The notes under the pieces were generated by a model. It ran no database searches and was not told the DNA's origin. It worked only from the letters and a program-made list of their open reading frames with translations. Below, in pieces: positions 8,928-18,131 of a stretch of DNA of 20,652 nucleotides. The position numbers were made by a program, and so were the translations under genes. The DNA is from Limnohabitans sp. (GTDB lineage: Bacteria > Pseudomonadota > Gammaproteobacteria > Burkholderiales > Burkholderiaceae_C). The stretch spans positions 1-20,652 of the forward strand of contig JAKFXJ010000127.1 of assembly GCA_021731425.1 (NCBI GenBank). Reading direction: 5' to 3'. The first letter of the stretch is position 1. Every line of letters starts with the position of its first letter.

Positions 8928-9905
8928 GTGCATCCCGACATCCAGACTTGGCAGCAAACCCTGCCCCACGGCATCACGCTGAGCTGCCGTGCCTGTGGTG
9001 AACCCGGCCGCCCGGTGCTGCTGTTTTTGCACGGTTTCCCTGAAGGGGCCTGGGTCTGGGATCCTTTGCTGCGGCATTTTTCCCGGCCCGAAAACGGCGG
9101 CTACCGCTGCGTGGCACCCAACCTGCGCGGCTACGAACGCTCGAGCGCCCCTGAGGACGTCAAGGCCTACCGCGCCAAACACCTGGTGCAGGACATCGTG
9201 GCCCTGATCGACACCGAATGCGGCCCCATCCCAGACGGACAACCCCTGGCCGCACTCATCGCCCACGATTGGGGCGGTGCCGTGGCCTGGAGCCTGGCCA
9301 ACCAGCACCCGCATCGCATGCGCCAGCTGGTCATCCTCAACTCACCCCACCCCGGCCCCTTTCTTGAGGCCCTGCAACACGACCCGGCGCAGCAAGCGGC
9401 CAGCGCCTACATGAACTTTTTGGTGCAGCCCGATGCAGCGGCGCAGTTGGCGGCCAAGGACTTCGAACGCATGTTCGGTTTTTTGACGGGCCAAGACACT
9501 TCTTTGCAATCCCTCACCGCGCCCACGGCAGACACCCAGGCCCACTGGCTCACACCCGCCGTGAAAGCGCAATACCGCGAGGTTTGGCAGCATGGGCTGC
9601 AAGGCGGCCTGAATTACTACCGCGCATCACCCCTGCGCCTGGCCACCGCCACCGACCCGGGTGCCAGCGCCGTGCAGATCCCGCCCGAGGCGCTGCGCAT
9701 CGATGTACCCACGCTGCTGCTCTGGGCGCAAGACGATGTGGCCTTGTTGCCCTGCCTGACTGAAGGGCTGGACGCGCACATCCCCGATCTGAAACTCGTG
9801 CCGATTGCGCAGGCCACACACTGGGTAGTGCACGAGCAACCAGCACGAGTCATCCAAGAGATTGTGAATTTTCTGCCTCCGAGCGGCATCAAACCCGCTC
9901 AATAA
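8928..9905 (+). CDS. Alpha/beta hydrolase, epoxide-hydrolase-like
   Basis: The 325-residue product has an alpha/beta hydrolase fold. The oxyanion motif HGFPEG is at 35-40. The nucleophile elbow is AHDWGGAVAW with D114, so the nucleophile is Asp rather than Ser, as in epoxide hydrolases and haloalkane or fluoroacetate dehalogenases. The probable acid is D269/D270 (WAQDD) and the base H298 (ATHWVVHEQP). The substrate cannot be read from the sequence. The start is GTG, supported by a strong Shine-Dalgarno sequence (AAGGAG, nine bases upstream). It follows engB by 51 bases and is probably co-transcribed. Its last seven bases overlap the convergent acyltransferase gene. Confidence 0.85.
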   Translation: MHPDIQTWQQTLPHGITLSCRACGEPGRPVLLFLHGFPEGAWVWDPLLRHFSRPENGGYRCVAPNLRGYERSSAPEDVKAYRAKHLVQDIVALIDTECGPIPDGQPLAALIAHDWGGAVAWSLANQHPHRMRQLVILNSPHPGPFLEALQHDPAQQAASAYMNFLVQPDAAAQLAAKDFERMFGFLTGQDTSLQSLTAPTADTQAHWLTPAVKAQYREVWQHGLQGGLNYYRASPLRLATATDPGASAVQIPPEALRIDVPTLLLWAQDDVALLPCLTEGLDAHIPDLKLVPIAQATHWVVHEQPARVIQEIVNFLPPSGIKPAQ

Positions 9906-10759
9906 ACCCCCGGCTCGCCCTCGGGTCGGGTTTTGAACCGCTTGTGCACCCAGTAATACTGCTCCGGCATGGTGTCGATCAAGGCCTGCAGTTCAAGGTT
10001 CATGCGGGCGGTGTCGGCCTCGGCGTCTTCGCTCGGGAAATCGGCCCACAGGGGTCCCAACTCCAGACGGTAGCCCTGCGCAGTCATGCGCGTGGCCACG
10101 GTCATCACCCGGGCACGCCCCAAACGCGCAAAGCGCGACAAAGAAGGCACGGTGGCCGCCTGCACGCCATAAAAGGGCACAAACACCGACTCCTTGCGCC
10201 CAAAATCCATGTCTGGCAACAAATACAGTTTGTCCCCCTGGCGCAGGCCCGACAAGATTTGCTTGACCCCCTGGTGGCGGAAATACAAGCTGACTTGACC
10301 TGATCGGTTGCGCCCCTGACGCACCCACTCGTCCAGCGCCGCATTGCGCTGGCGCACATAAATGCTGGCCATGTGCACCCCATGCACCTGTGTCAGGGCG
10401 CTGCCGCCCGCGTCCAGCCCCACAAAGTGCGGCGCCAGCATCACCACAGGCTCAGGGCCCAGCAAGGGACTCAAATCGCCCTGCAACTGCAAACGGCTGC
10501 GCAGCTGCGCGGGCGAGCCGTGCCAGAGCCACGACCGGTCGAGCAGCGACTGCACCACCCCCACAAAATGCCTGCGGGCCAAATGACCGCGCTGGCGGGG
10601 CGTGAGGTGTGGAAAGCACAAAGCCAGGTTGACCTGCACAATGCGCCGCCGCGACCGGGCCAAGGCCCACAACACATGGCCCAAGACCCAGCCCAAAGAG
10701 CGCAGGGCCCCCAAAGGCCATGGGGCCAAAAAGCGCATGAGCCAAACCACGGGGTGCAT
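9899..10759 (-). CDS. LpxL-type lipid A biosynthesis acyltransferase
   Basis: This inner-membrane enzyme of the LpxL/HtrB family adds a secondary acyl chain to lipid A, probably lauroyl or myristoyl. I start it at the ATG at 10759 (286 residues); the frame is open further upstream but that stretch is antisense-like Gly/Pro-rich sequence inside the preceding gene. A hydrophobic N-terminus is followed by the family signature RRRIVQVNLALCFP (37-50). The catalytic HX4D is H111-D116 (APHFVGLD). Further motifs are LLPDMDFGRKESVFVPFYG and a C-terminal YYWVHKRFKTRP. The start shares one base with the stop of the gene before it (TAATG), so translation is coupled. It is probably LpxL, but acyl specificity is unknown. 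Confidence 0.88.
   Translation of the reverse strand: MHPVVWLMRFLAPWPLGALRSLGWVLGHVLWALARSRRRIVQVNLALCFPHLTPRQRGHLARRHFVGVVQSLLDRSWLWHGSPAQLRSRLQLQGDLSPLLGPEPVVMLAPHFVGLDAGGSALTQVHGVHMASIYVRQRNAALDEWVRQGRNRSGQVSLYFRHQGVKQILSGLRQGDKLYLLPDMDFGRKESVFVPFYGVQAATVPSLSRFARLGRARVMTVATRMTAQGYRLELGPLWADFPSEDAEADTARMNLELQALIDTMPEQYYWVHKRFKTRPEGEPGVY
9904..9934 (+). terminator. Possible weak terminator after the hydrolase gene
   Basis: AAACCC (9904-9909) and GGGTTT (9928-9933) can pair around a GC-rich interior that also holds CCG/CGG, and four Ts end the structure. The stem is imperfect and the T run short. It lies inside the 3' end of the convergent acyltransferase gene, the only room available because the genes overlap. 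Confidence 0.3.
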
Positions 10760-11589
10760 TAGGCGTCCTTGCGCGGGGCTTTGTAGCGGGCATAGCCCCA
10801 CAAATACTGCTGCGGGCAAGCCCGCACCAGGGCCTCCATGGCCTGGTTGATCTGCACCACCGCCGTTTCCAAATCCGGTGACAAATCGTGGCCCAGCGTT
10901 TGGGTGTGCAGCCGGTAACCGCGCCCCCAGGGCAAGCGCTCGCCCCAAATCAACACCACCTTGGCTCCGGTTTGCAAGGCCAATCGGGCCGCCAGTGTCA
11001 TGGTGTAAGCCGGTTTGCCAAAGTAAGAGGCCCATTGGCCCATGCCCTCGGGCGGCACCTGGTCGGGCAGCAAACCCACGGCTTCGCCTGCCCGCAAGGC
11101 CTTGATCATCTGGCGCACTCCCGCCAGCGTGGTGGGCACCGCCTGCAAGCCCGGCCGGTTGCGTGCCAAGGCCATCACCTCATTCAAGGCCGCCTGCCTG
11201 GCGGGGCGGTACAAAACCGTCAACTGCCCGTGTTGCTGCCCAAAGCGCAAGGCCAGCGCCTGAGCAGTGATCTCAAAGCAACCCATGTGCGGGGTCAGGA
11301 ACAGCACGCCCCGCCCTTGGGCATAAGCCTGGGCCGCGGCCCGGTCGTCGGCCCACACCAAGGGCGGTGTGCGGCCCAGCCACAACCGCGGCAACTCGGC
11401 CGACATGCGCCCGGCCTGCCCGATGGCCCCCATCACCGCCCGCCATCCCAGACCCGCCTGCATGGCATTGTCCAAAAAGCGGCGACGGTAGCGACCCGAA
11501 AACAGCCACGCAGCCCAGCCCCCCAAACTGCCCAAGGCGTGCAAAGCCCACAAGGGCCAACGTGAGAAAAAACGGAACCAGCGCAACAT
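10759..11589 (-). CDS. Second LpxL-family (LPLAT) acyltransferase
   Basis: The 276-residue protein is a paralogue of the gene that follows it. It has a hydrophobic N-terminus (RWFRFFSRWPLWALHALG), the catalytic HX4E (H101-E106 in LTPHMGCFE), LLPDQVPPEGMG and a C-terminal QQYLWGYARYK. The family includes lipid A secondary acyltransferases and related lysophospholipid acyltransferases. I chose the ATG at 11589 because the membrane anchor begins there. It lacks a clear Shine-Dalgarno sequence, and an in-frame ATG at 11679 would add 30 polar residues. The pair probably adds the two secondary chains of lipid A, but which enzyme does which cannot be told. Confidence 0.83.
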   Translation of the reverse strand: MLRWFRFFSRWPLWALHALGSLGGWAAWLFSGRYRRRFLDNAMQAGLGWRAVMGAIGQAGRMSAELPRLWLGRTPPLVWADDRAAAQAYAQGRGVLFLTPHMGCFEITAQALALRFGQQHGQLTVLYRPARQAALNEVMALARNRPGLQAVPTTLAGVRQMIKALRAGEAVGLLPDQVPPEGMGQWASYFGKPAYTMTLAARLALQTGAKVVLIWGERLPWGRGYRLHTQTLGHDLSPDLETAVVQINQAMEALVRACPQQYLWGYARYKAPRKDA

Positions 11590-11768
11590 AAGGGGGTGAT
11601 TTTGCCTTGAACCCGCTCCCACCTGGCCGTTGCCCTGAGCCCACTTAACCAGAGCGATGTCCCGATCCCGTACAACCACCGCTGTTCATGGCGGATCTTT
11701 TGCCGGTTCTCTCCCGGTCACAACCCTTGTGTGAGCGCGGTCCGGTGAGATGTTTCATCGGGCAGGTC

Positions 11769-11796
11769 TTGAAACGGTCACAAATGCCCTTATCAT
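11769..11796 (+). promoter_or_regulatory. groESL promoter
   Basis: TTGAAA (11769-11774) and TATCAT (11791-11796), each 5 of 6 to the sigma70 consensus, are 16 bases apart. The same DNA partly fits a sigma32 heat-shock promoter: CTTGAAA (11768-11774) followed after 12 bases by CCCTTAT. The start would fall near 11803, inside the CIRCE element. Confidence 0.75.
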
Positions 11797-11822
11797 TAGC
11801 ACTCGATGGAGTTGAGTGCTAA
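11796..11822 (+). promoter_or_regulatory. CIRCE operator (HrcA binding site)
   Basis: The arms TTAGCACTC (11796-11804) and GAGTGCTAA (11814-11822) are separated by exactly nine bases and match the published CIRCE consensus at every arm position. The HrcA repressor binds this site and releases it on heat shock. It overlaps the end of the -10 box and the predicted start, so binding should block groESL transcription. HrcA itself is not in the window. Confidence 0.97.
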
Positions 11823-11905
11823 CAACACCCCACTCCACAGATTTCAGCAGCACCCTTTTTTGGTGCTTTTGTTTTTCAACCCTTGTTTCAAATCCAGGAG
11901 ATTCC

Positions 11906-12193
11906 ATGAAACTGCGTCCTTTGGGCGATCGCGTGATCGTCAAGCGTATCGAAAGCGAAACCAAAACAGCCTCGGGCATCGTGATCCCCGATTCGGCTGC
12001 AGAAAAGCCCGATCAAGGTGAAGTCTTGGCCGTCGGTCCTGGCAAAACCAACGACAAAGGCGAGACCAAAGCCCTGAGCGTCAAAGTCGGCGACCGCGTG
12101 TTGTTCGGCAAGTACAGCGGCCAGACCGTCAAGGTCGGCGGCGACGAGCTGCTGGTCATGAAAGAAGAAGACCTGTTCGCGGTAGTGGAATAA
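11906..12193 (+). CDS. groES: Co-chaperonin GroES
   Basis: GroES is the seven-subunit lid of the GroEL chamber. The 95-residue protein begins [15 protein letters not shown]. The mobile loop that contacts GroEL is about 17-33 ([11 protein letters not shown]), and the C-terminus is the usual [18 protein letters not shown]. Start choice: the ATG at 11906 has AGGAG five bases upstream and gives the standard length; a longer in-frame start at 11816 lies inside the CIRCE element and is rejected. It is the first gene of groESL. Confidence 0.98.
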   Translation: MKLRPLGDRVIVKRIESETKTASGIVIPDSAAEKPDQGEVLAVGPGKTNDKGETKALSVKVGDRVLFGKYSGQTVKVGGDELLVMKEEDLFAVVE

Positions 12194-12199
12194 CTTGCG

Positions 12200-12241
12200 G
12201 GACAGACCGAACGACGCGCGAAGCGCCCGTTCGCTCTGTCC
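12200..12241 (+). other. Long hairpin in the groES-groEL gap
   Basis: The 86-base gap contains a long near-perfect hairpin: GGACAGA pairs with TCTGTCC, then after a C-C mismatch CGAACG pairs with CGTTCG, with a further GCGC-GAA-GCGC at the tip. No T run follows, so it should not end transcription. It is more likely a processing or stability element that sets the groES to groEL ratio. Confidence 0.7.
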
Positions 12242-12249
12242 TCAACTGA

Positions 12250-13932
<1,683 letters not shown>

Positions 13933-13981
13933 GTGCCCTGCTGTCTGGACTGAGGGTTTGCGCCCTCACCCGGCCAAAAAC

Positions 13982-14018
13982 AAAGCCCCGCAAGGTGAAA
14001 GCCTTGCGGGGCTTTTTT
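13982..14018. terminator. Bidirectional intrinsic terminator between groEL and the copper cluster
   Basis: A 14-bp perfect stem (AAAGCCCCGCAAGG and its complement) with a 6-base loop is followed on the plus strand by a run of six Ts (14013-14018, the first three in the stem). On the minus strand the stem is followed by TTTGTTTTT. It therefore fits termination of both groESL and the convergent copper operon. Confidence 0.93.
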
Positions 14019-14037
14019 CATGGACGGCAGAACAAGC

Positions 14038-14802
14038 TCACAAAGCCGCAGCCTCGATCTTCACCACCCAATAAGCACCTTTGTCCTGCACCGCCTGGAA
14101 GCGCACTTTCTGACCGACTTGCAAGGCGTCGAGTTGCATAGGCTCCTTGACCTGAAACACCATGCTCATGGGCGGCATGTCCAGGTTTTTGATCTCACCG
14201 TGTTTGAGCGCCACTTTGCCCGCGGCCTTGTCGATGCGCCGCACTTCGGCCGTCGCCCAAGGCAGCGTGACGGTATCACCGCTCACACGCTGCAGGCCGT
14301 CACGCTGCGCCATCCGCCGAAGTCCGGGGTAGTGCTGAAAGCTTTTGCTGCTGCCGTCTTTTTGCACCAACAGCACGTCGTAGGCGTCTTTGCGGCCCTT
14401 GTATTCCGGGCCATCCATGCCGGGGCTGCCAATGGGCATGCCGGGCACAGACAGGCCCAAAGCGACAGGCCGTTCCTTCAACAGCCTTTGGATATCAGCG
14501 GCAGGCACATGGCCTTCGATGACGTAGCCTCCGACAGTGGCGGTGTGGCAGGAGCCCAAAGTCTCGGGCATGCCCAAGCGCTTGCGGGCCGCGGTGTTGC
14601 CCACGTCACGCACCTCGACCTTGAAGCCACTGGCCTGCAGGTGTTCCACCCACAATTGGCAGCAGCCGCAGTTGGGGTCTTTCCAGACTTGCACCGTGGT
14701 GGCTTGCGCCAAGGCGGTGCGCTCAAACCCGGTGAGGGCCAGCACAGCCGCCGCAGCCAGCCACTGGCGCCGAGGCAAGGCCTTGAATGTGGAATTGTTC
14801 AT
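14038..14802 (-). CDS. Periplasmic DUF411-CusF fusion, copper-binding protein
   Basis: The 254-residue product has a signal with an RR pair (LPRRQWLAAAAVLAL, residues 9-23, Tat-like), then two domains. Residues about 36-160 are a DUF411 domain with the DPNCGCC cysteines (C45, C47, C48), SCHT (C85, H86) and GYVIEGHVP. Residues about 180-250 are a CusF-like copper-binding barrel: H201 and the Met-rich DMPPMSMVF (M209, M212, M214) match the CusF H/W/M/M copper site, with Met in place of the tryptophan. It probably carries or sequesters periplasmic Cu(I). It is last in the copper operon, 12 bases after the cupredoxin frame, with AAGGAAG as Shine-Dalgarno sequence. The domain names are by motif, not search. 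Confidence 0.82.
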   Translation of the reverse strand: MNNSTFKALPRRQWLAAAAVLALTGFERTALAQATTVQVWKDPNCGCCQLWVEHLQASGFKVEVRDVGNTAARKRLGMPETLGSCHTATVGGYVIEGHVPAADIQRLLKERPVALGLSVPGMPIGSPGMDGPEYKGRKDAYDVLLVQKDGSSKSFQHYPGLRRMAQRDGLQRVSGDTVTLPWATAEVRRIDKAAGKVALKHGEIKNLDMPPMSMVFQVKEPMQLDALQVGQKVRFQAVQDKGAYWVVKIEAAAL

Positions 14803-14814
14803 GGCGTGACTTCC

Positions 14815-15309
14815 TTACTGAACGGTGATGCGGCCGATCATGCCCGCTTCAAAATGGCCCGGAATCAGGCAGGCAAATTCAAAACTGCCTGCGCGGTTGA
14901 AGGTCCAGACGATGGTGCCTTTCTTGCCGGGATCCACATGCGCCATGTAGGGTTCATCATGCTCCATACCGGGGTGTTTTTTCATCATCTCGGCATGCGC
15001 CTTGAGCTATTGCGGTGTGCCGATCACGATCTCGTGCAAGACCTTGCCAGCGTTCACGGCCACCAGGCGCACAGTCTCGCCCAGCTTGACCTGGATCTGG
15101 TTGGGTGCAAAACGCATGTTGTCGGTCATGCGGATCTCGATGGTGCGCTGCACCTTTTTCGGATCGCCGGCAATGCCCCAGTCTTTTTGCTCAGCGGGTG
15201 CCGAAGATGTTGTGGCGTGGTTTTTGTGGGCCGAGTGCGCATGCGCTTGTGCCAGCGGCAGGGCCAGCAGACCCATGCTCAAGATGACGGTGTTCAAAAC
15301 GTTTTTCAT
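14815..15309 (-). pseudogene. Cupredoxin gene interrupted by an in-frame amber codon
   Basis: The frame starts MKNVLNTVILSMGLLALPLAQAHA, a Sec signal, followed by a His-rich linker and a blue-copper (plastocyanin/azurin-like) fold. The first copper ligand region is VLHEIVIGTPQ. TAG at 15007-15009 (codon 101) stops it there. The same frame then stays open for 63 codons to TAA at 14815-14817 and encodes the rest of the domain, including FACLIPGHFEAGM with the Cys, His and Met ligands. The truncated product would keep only one of four ligands. A GAG-to-TAG change would explain it. It may be a recent pseudogene or a sequencing error. It has its own Shine-Dalgarno sequence (TTAGGAAA) 53 bases after the copper oxidase. 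Confidence 0.85.
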
Positions 15310-15362
15310 AGAGTGTTTCCTAAGTATGTGTGTGAATCGGATGGGGTGCCAATAGGTTGGCC

Positions 15363-16778
15363 TCAGTGTTGCCCATGGCCTTGGGGTTTGCGTACCGTGC
15401 CAGAAGCAGTCATGGTCGACTGACTGGCAAGCTCCGGGGCACGCGGCATAGCCGTGACAGGGCCCTTAAATTCAAAAGACTGCGTGCCCGGCGGCTGTTT
15501 GTAATCACCCGGGTCGCTGTAATCGCCCGGTTTTTGCTCGGCCCGCACCTTGAGTGTGGTGAACATGCCACCCATTTCAATGGGGCCATAAGGTCCGGTG
15601 CCGGTCATCATCGGGAAGGTGTTCTCGGGCAACTCCATTTCCATCTCGCCCATGTCGGCCATGCCGCGTTCACCCATGACCATGTAGTCGGGAATGAGCC
15701 GCTGGATTTTCTGCACCAACCCCCGGTGGTCCACACCGATCATGGTGGGCACATCATGGCCCATGGCGCCCATGGTGTGGTGGCTCTTGTGACAATGCAT
15801 GGCCCAGTCACCGGGCTCATCGGCGATGAACTCCAATTGCCGCATCTGGCCCACAGCCACATCGGTCGTCACCTCGGGCCAACGCGCGGTGGTGGGCACG
15901 GGGCCGCCATCGGTGCCAGTCACCTCGAATTCGATGCCATGGATGTGGATGGGGTGGTTGGTCATGGTCAGGTTGCCCACACGCACCCGCACCCGGTCGT
16001 TCAGACGCGCCACCAGCGGGCTGATGCCCGGAAAGACCCGGCTGTTCCAGCTCCAGATGTTCTGGTCCAGCATGGTGTTGACGTTGGGGGTTTTGGCCCC
16101 CGGGGTGACATCGTACGCGCTCAACAGGAAGGCGTAATCGCGGTCCACCTCGGCAATCAGCGGGTGTTTGCCTTTGGGGTGGGTGATCCACAGGCCCATC
16201 ATGCCCATGGCCATTTGGGTCATCTCGTCGGCGTGTGGGTGGTACATGAACGTGCCGGGGCGGCGTGCCACAAACTCGTACACATAAGTCTTGCCCACCG
16301 GAATTTGCTTTTGGTTGAGGCCCCCCACACCGTCCATGCCGTTGGGCAGGCGCTGGCCATGCCAGTGGATGGTGGTGTGCTCCGGCAATTGGTTGGTGAC
16401 AAAGATCCGCACTTTGTCGCCCTCGACCACCTCGATGGTCGGGCCCGGGCTTTGGCCGTTGTAGCCCCACATGTTGACCACAAAGCCCGGTGCCATCTCG
16501 CGCACCACCGGCTCGGCCACCAGGTGGAACTCTTTGACGCCGTCCTTCATGCGAAACGGTAAAGTCCACCCGTTCAAGGTGACCACCGGGTTGTAAGGGC
16601 GTCCGGCCCCGGTAACGCCCGGTGGCGTCCAAGGCGGGGCGGTGTCGGGACGGGTCTGGATGACGGGTTCTGGCAAAGCGGCCAACGCACTTCGGCTGAC
16701 GGCGCTGGTGACCACTGCGGCCCCTGCGACGGTGCCCAAAGTGGCAACGGTTTTTTGGAAAAAATCTCGGCGTTGCAT
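15363..16778 (-). CDS. Multicopper oxidase (copper oxidase, CopA/CueO-like role)
   Basis: This periplasmic enzyme probably oxidises Cu(I) to less toxic Cu(II). The 471-residue protein starts with a Tat signal (MQRRDFFQKT, then a hydrophobic stretch to about A34). All four copper motifs are present: HWHG (138-141), HPH (180-182), HPIHIHG (275-281) and HCH-KSH-H-TMGA-M, in which C329, H334 and M339 would be type 1 ligands. A Met-rich stretch at about 367-392 could bind Cu(I), and the tail ends HGQH. It starts two bases after the tolC-like stop (TGACCATG), so the genes are tightly coupled. It is shorter than classical CopA and belongs to the simpler copper oxidase group common in Comamonadaceae. 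Confidence 0.92.
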   Translation of the reverse strand: MQRRDFFQKTVATLGTVAGAAVVTSAVSRSALAALPEPVIQTRPDTAPPWTPPGVTGAGRPYNPVVTLNGWTLPFRMKDGVKEFHLVAEPVVREMAPGFVVNMWGYNGQSPGPTIEVVEGDKVRIFVTNQLPEHTTIHWHGQRLPNGMDGVGGLNQKQIPVGKTYVYEFVARRPGTFMYHPHADEMTQMAMGMMGLWITHPKGKHPLIAEVDRDYAFLLSAYDVTPGAKTPNVNTMLDQNIWSWNSRVFPGISPLVARLNDRVRVRVGNLTMTNHPIHIHGIEFEVTGTDGGPVPTTARWPEVTTDVAVGQMRQLEFIADEPGDWAMHCHKSHHTMGAMGHDVPTMIGVDHRGLVQKIQRLIPDYMVMGERGMADMGEMEMELPENTFPMMTGTGPYGPIEMGGMFTTLKVRAEQKPGDYSDPGDYKQPPGTQSFEFKGPVTAMPRAPELASQSTMTASGTVRKPQGHGQH

Positions 16779-16780
16779 GG

Positions 16781-18127
16781 TCAGTGTCCTGGGGTGCGGG
16801 TGTTGGAGGGGCTGGAGGATTCAGATGCGCTGGCGCTATCCGCATAGGGCAAGCCCGCCAGCACAGCCATCAGATCGGCATGGGCCAACCAGCGCTGTCG
16901 CTGCGCCTGCAAAGCGGCATCCACGCTGTCAATGCGCGTACGAACACTGGCCAAGAGGTCCCAGGTGCTTTTGAGCATGCCGTTGTAACGCAGCAGGGTT
17001 TCTTGCGAGAGTTCAGTGTGCAGGCGCAGCACTTGGGCCTGGGTTTGCTGCGCCGTCTGACTGGCCACCCGCAAAGCGTTCAGGGCCATCTGCACATCGG
17101 CACGCACCTGACGCGCCAGCCGGTCGGCCTGCAGCCGCGCTTGCCAAGCGTTTTCAAAGGCATGGCCCCAGCGCATCGTGCGGGGGTCCCACATGGGCAG
17201 ATCCTGCCCAGCCAATGCTTGCAGGTCATTTTGCGCCGCCTGCCAATCTTGCGCACCCAAGCCGAGGCCTGCTGCGAGGCGACGGGCATGCAAGTCTTCC
17301 AATGGCCAGCGCAAATGGGCCTGTAGTGCCTGTGCCTGCAGGGCGGTCAGAGCCTCCGAGCTCGGCTCGGTCTGCACATCAACAGGGGGGAGTGCTGGCA
17401 ATTCCGATGGCAAGTGCGCGGGTAACTGATGCGCCAAAGCCTGCGCGGTCATGCCCGCTCCGATTCGCTGCCACAAAGCATAGAGCGCACGATCGGCCTG
17501 AAGCTGCGCTTTGTCGGCGCGTGCACTGGCATCCCAGAGCGCAAGTTCTTCCTCAATTTGGCGGGCACGGCTCCAGTTACCGACTTGCGCCATGCGCTGG
17601 CCCAATTCGGCTGCGGTTTGCGCTACCGACAAAACATCTCGGCTGTGCACCACCGACTGACGCGCCACCACAGCATTGACCCAAAGCCTTTGCACATCCA
17701 GGCGAACCGCCGCCATTTTTTGGCGCACTTTGGCCACCTCAACGGCACCCATGCCCGGCTTGAGCCACAGGGCTTCATCCTGCAAAGCCAGACGGGCGGC
17801 ACGCGCCAATGTGAGTTGCCCCGCGTCGGGATGCGCAGAAGCGTCCGGCATCTGCGGCAGGTTTTTCTGTTCCCAGAGCAACAAGTCCAGATGGCCTCGC
17901 GGGAACTGCCCGACAGCACGGTTGGCGTCCTGCCAAGTGGGACTGGATTGGCCTGGCTTGGCCGATAGCGCTGCAGTGGATGGGGTGCCCGGCTGCGTGC
18001 CATGCACGTGGGCAGAGTGCGGTGCGCTTGCACCACGGGTTTGCGACCAGGCGGCAGGCCAAGCGCTGGCCAGCAGCACAGCGCCCATGGCACCGAGCCT
18101 GACAGCGCGACTCAAAAGGGGTTTCAT
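16781..18127 (-). CDS. TolC-family outer membrane protein of the copper cluster
   Basis: I start it at the ATG at 18127 (448 residues), which has CAGGAAAT as Shine-Dalgarno sequence and opens a signal peptide (cleavage near AWS-QT, residue 28). An upstream in-frame ATG at 18370 adds 81 residues lying in the previous gene and is rejected. A His-containing linker (SAPHSAHVHGTQPG) follows the signal. The rest is Ala/Gln/Leu-rich helix, strongly coiled-coil-like, with two outer membrane efflux repeats; LLRYNGMLKSTWDLLASVR near the end is a typical family stretch. The product should be a channel or a periplasmic relative. No membrane-fusion or RND pump gene lies beside it. The C-terminal tail is Ser-rich. 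Confidence 0.85.
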   Translation of the reverse strand: MKPLLSRAVRLGAMGAVLLASAWPAAWSQTRGASAPHSAHVHGTQPGTPSTAALSAKPGQSSPTWQDANRAVGQFPRGHLDLLLWEQKNLPQMPDASAHPDAGQLTLARAARLALQDEALWLKPGMGAVEVAKVRQKMAAVRLDVQRLWVNAVVARQSVVHSRDVLSVAQTAAELGQRMAQVGNWSRARQIEEELALWDASARADKAQLQADRALYALWQRIGAGMTAQALAHQLPAHLPSELPALPPVDVQTEPSSEALTALQAQALQAHLRWPLEDLHARRLAAGLGLGAQDWQAAQNDLQALAGQDLPMWDPRTMRWGHAFENAWQARLQADRLARQVRADVQMALNALRVASQTAQQTQAQVLRLHTELSQETLLRYNGMLKSTWDLLASVRTRIDSVDAALQAQRQRWLAHADLMAVLAGLPYADSASASESSSPSNTRTPGH

Positions 18128-18131
18128 GTCA

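Larger units (their letters stand above)
11590..11905. other. Gene-free interval between the acyltransferases and groES
   Basis: These 316 bases hold the groE promoter, the CIRCE operator and the groES leader in the right half. The left half (11590-11760) must contain the promoter of the minus-strand acyltransferase operon, but I see no convincing -35/-10 pair there and no conserved small gene. Confidence 0.6.

Noticed and set aside
8046..9314. A 422-codon minus-strand frame opposite engB and the hydrolase
   Set aside because: It covers the engB promoter, two plus-strand genes and their ribosome sites; the protein is Gly/Gln-rich without motifs.
10760..11035. N-terminal extension of 92 residues on the LpxL-like protein
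   Set aside because: The added part lies wholly inside the preceding acyltransferase gene and lacks family sequence; the TAATG junction gives a better start at 10759.
15007..15009. Recoding of the cupredoxin TAG as pyrrolysine or a programmed readthrough site
   Set aside because: No pyrrolysine genes or readthrough signals are visible here and the codon aligns with an expected Glu/Lys position, so a nonsense mutation or sequencing error is simpler.
14020..15423. A 467-codon plus-strand frame across the DUF411 and cupredoxin genes
   Set aside because: It starts at the groEL terminator and has no recognisable motifs, while the minus strand carries signal peptides, copper sites and ribosome sites.
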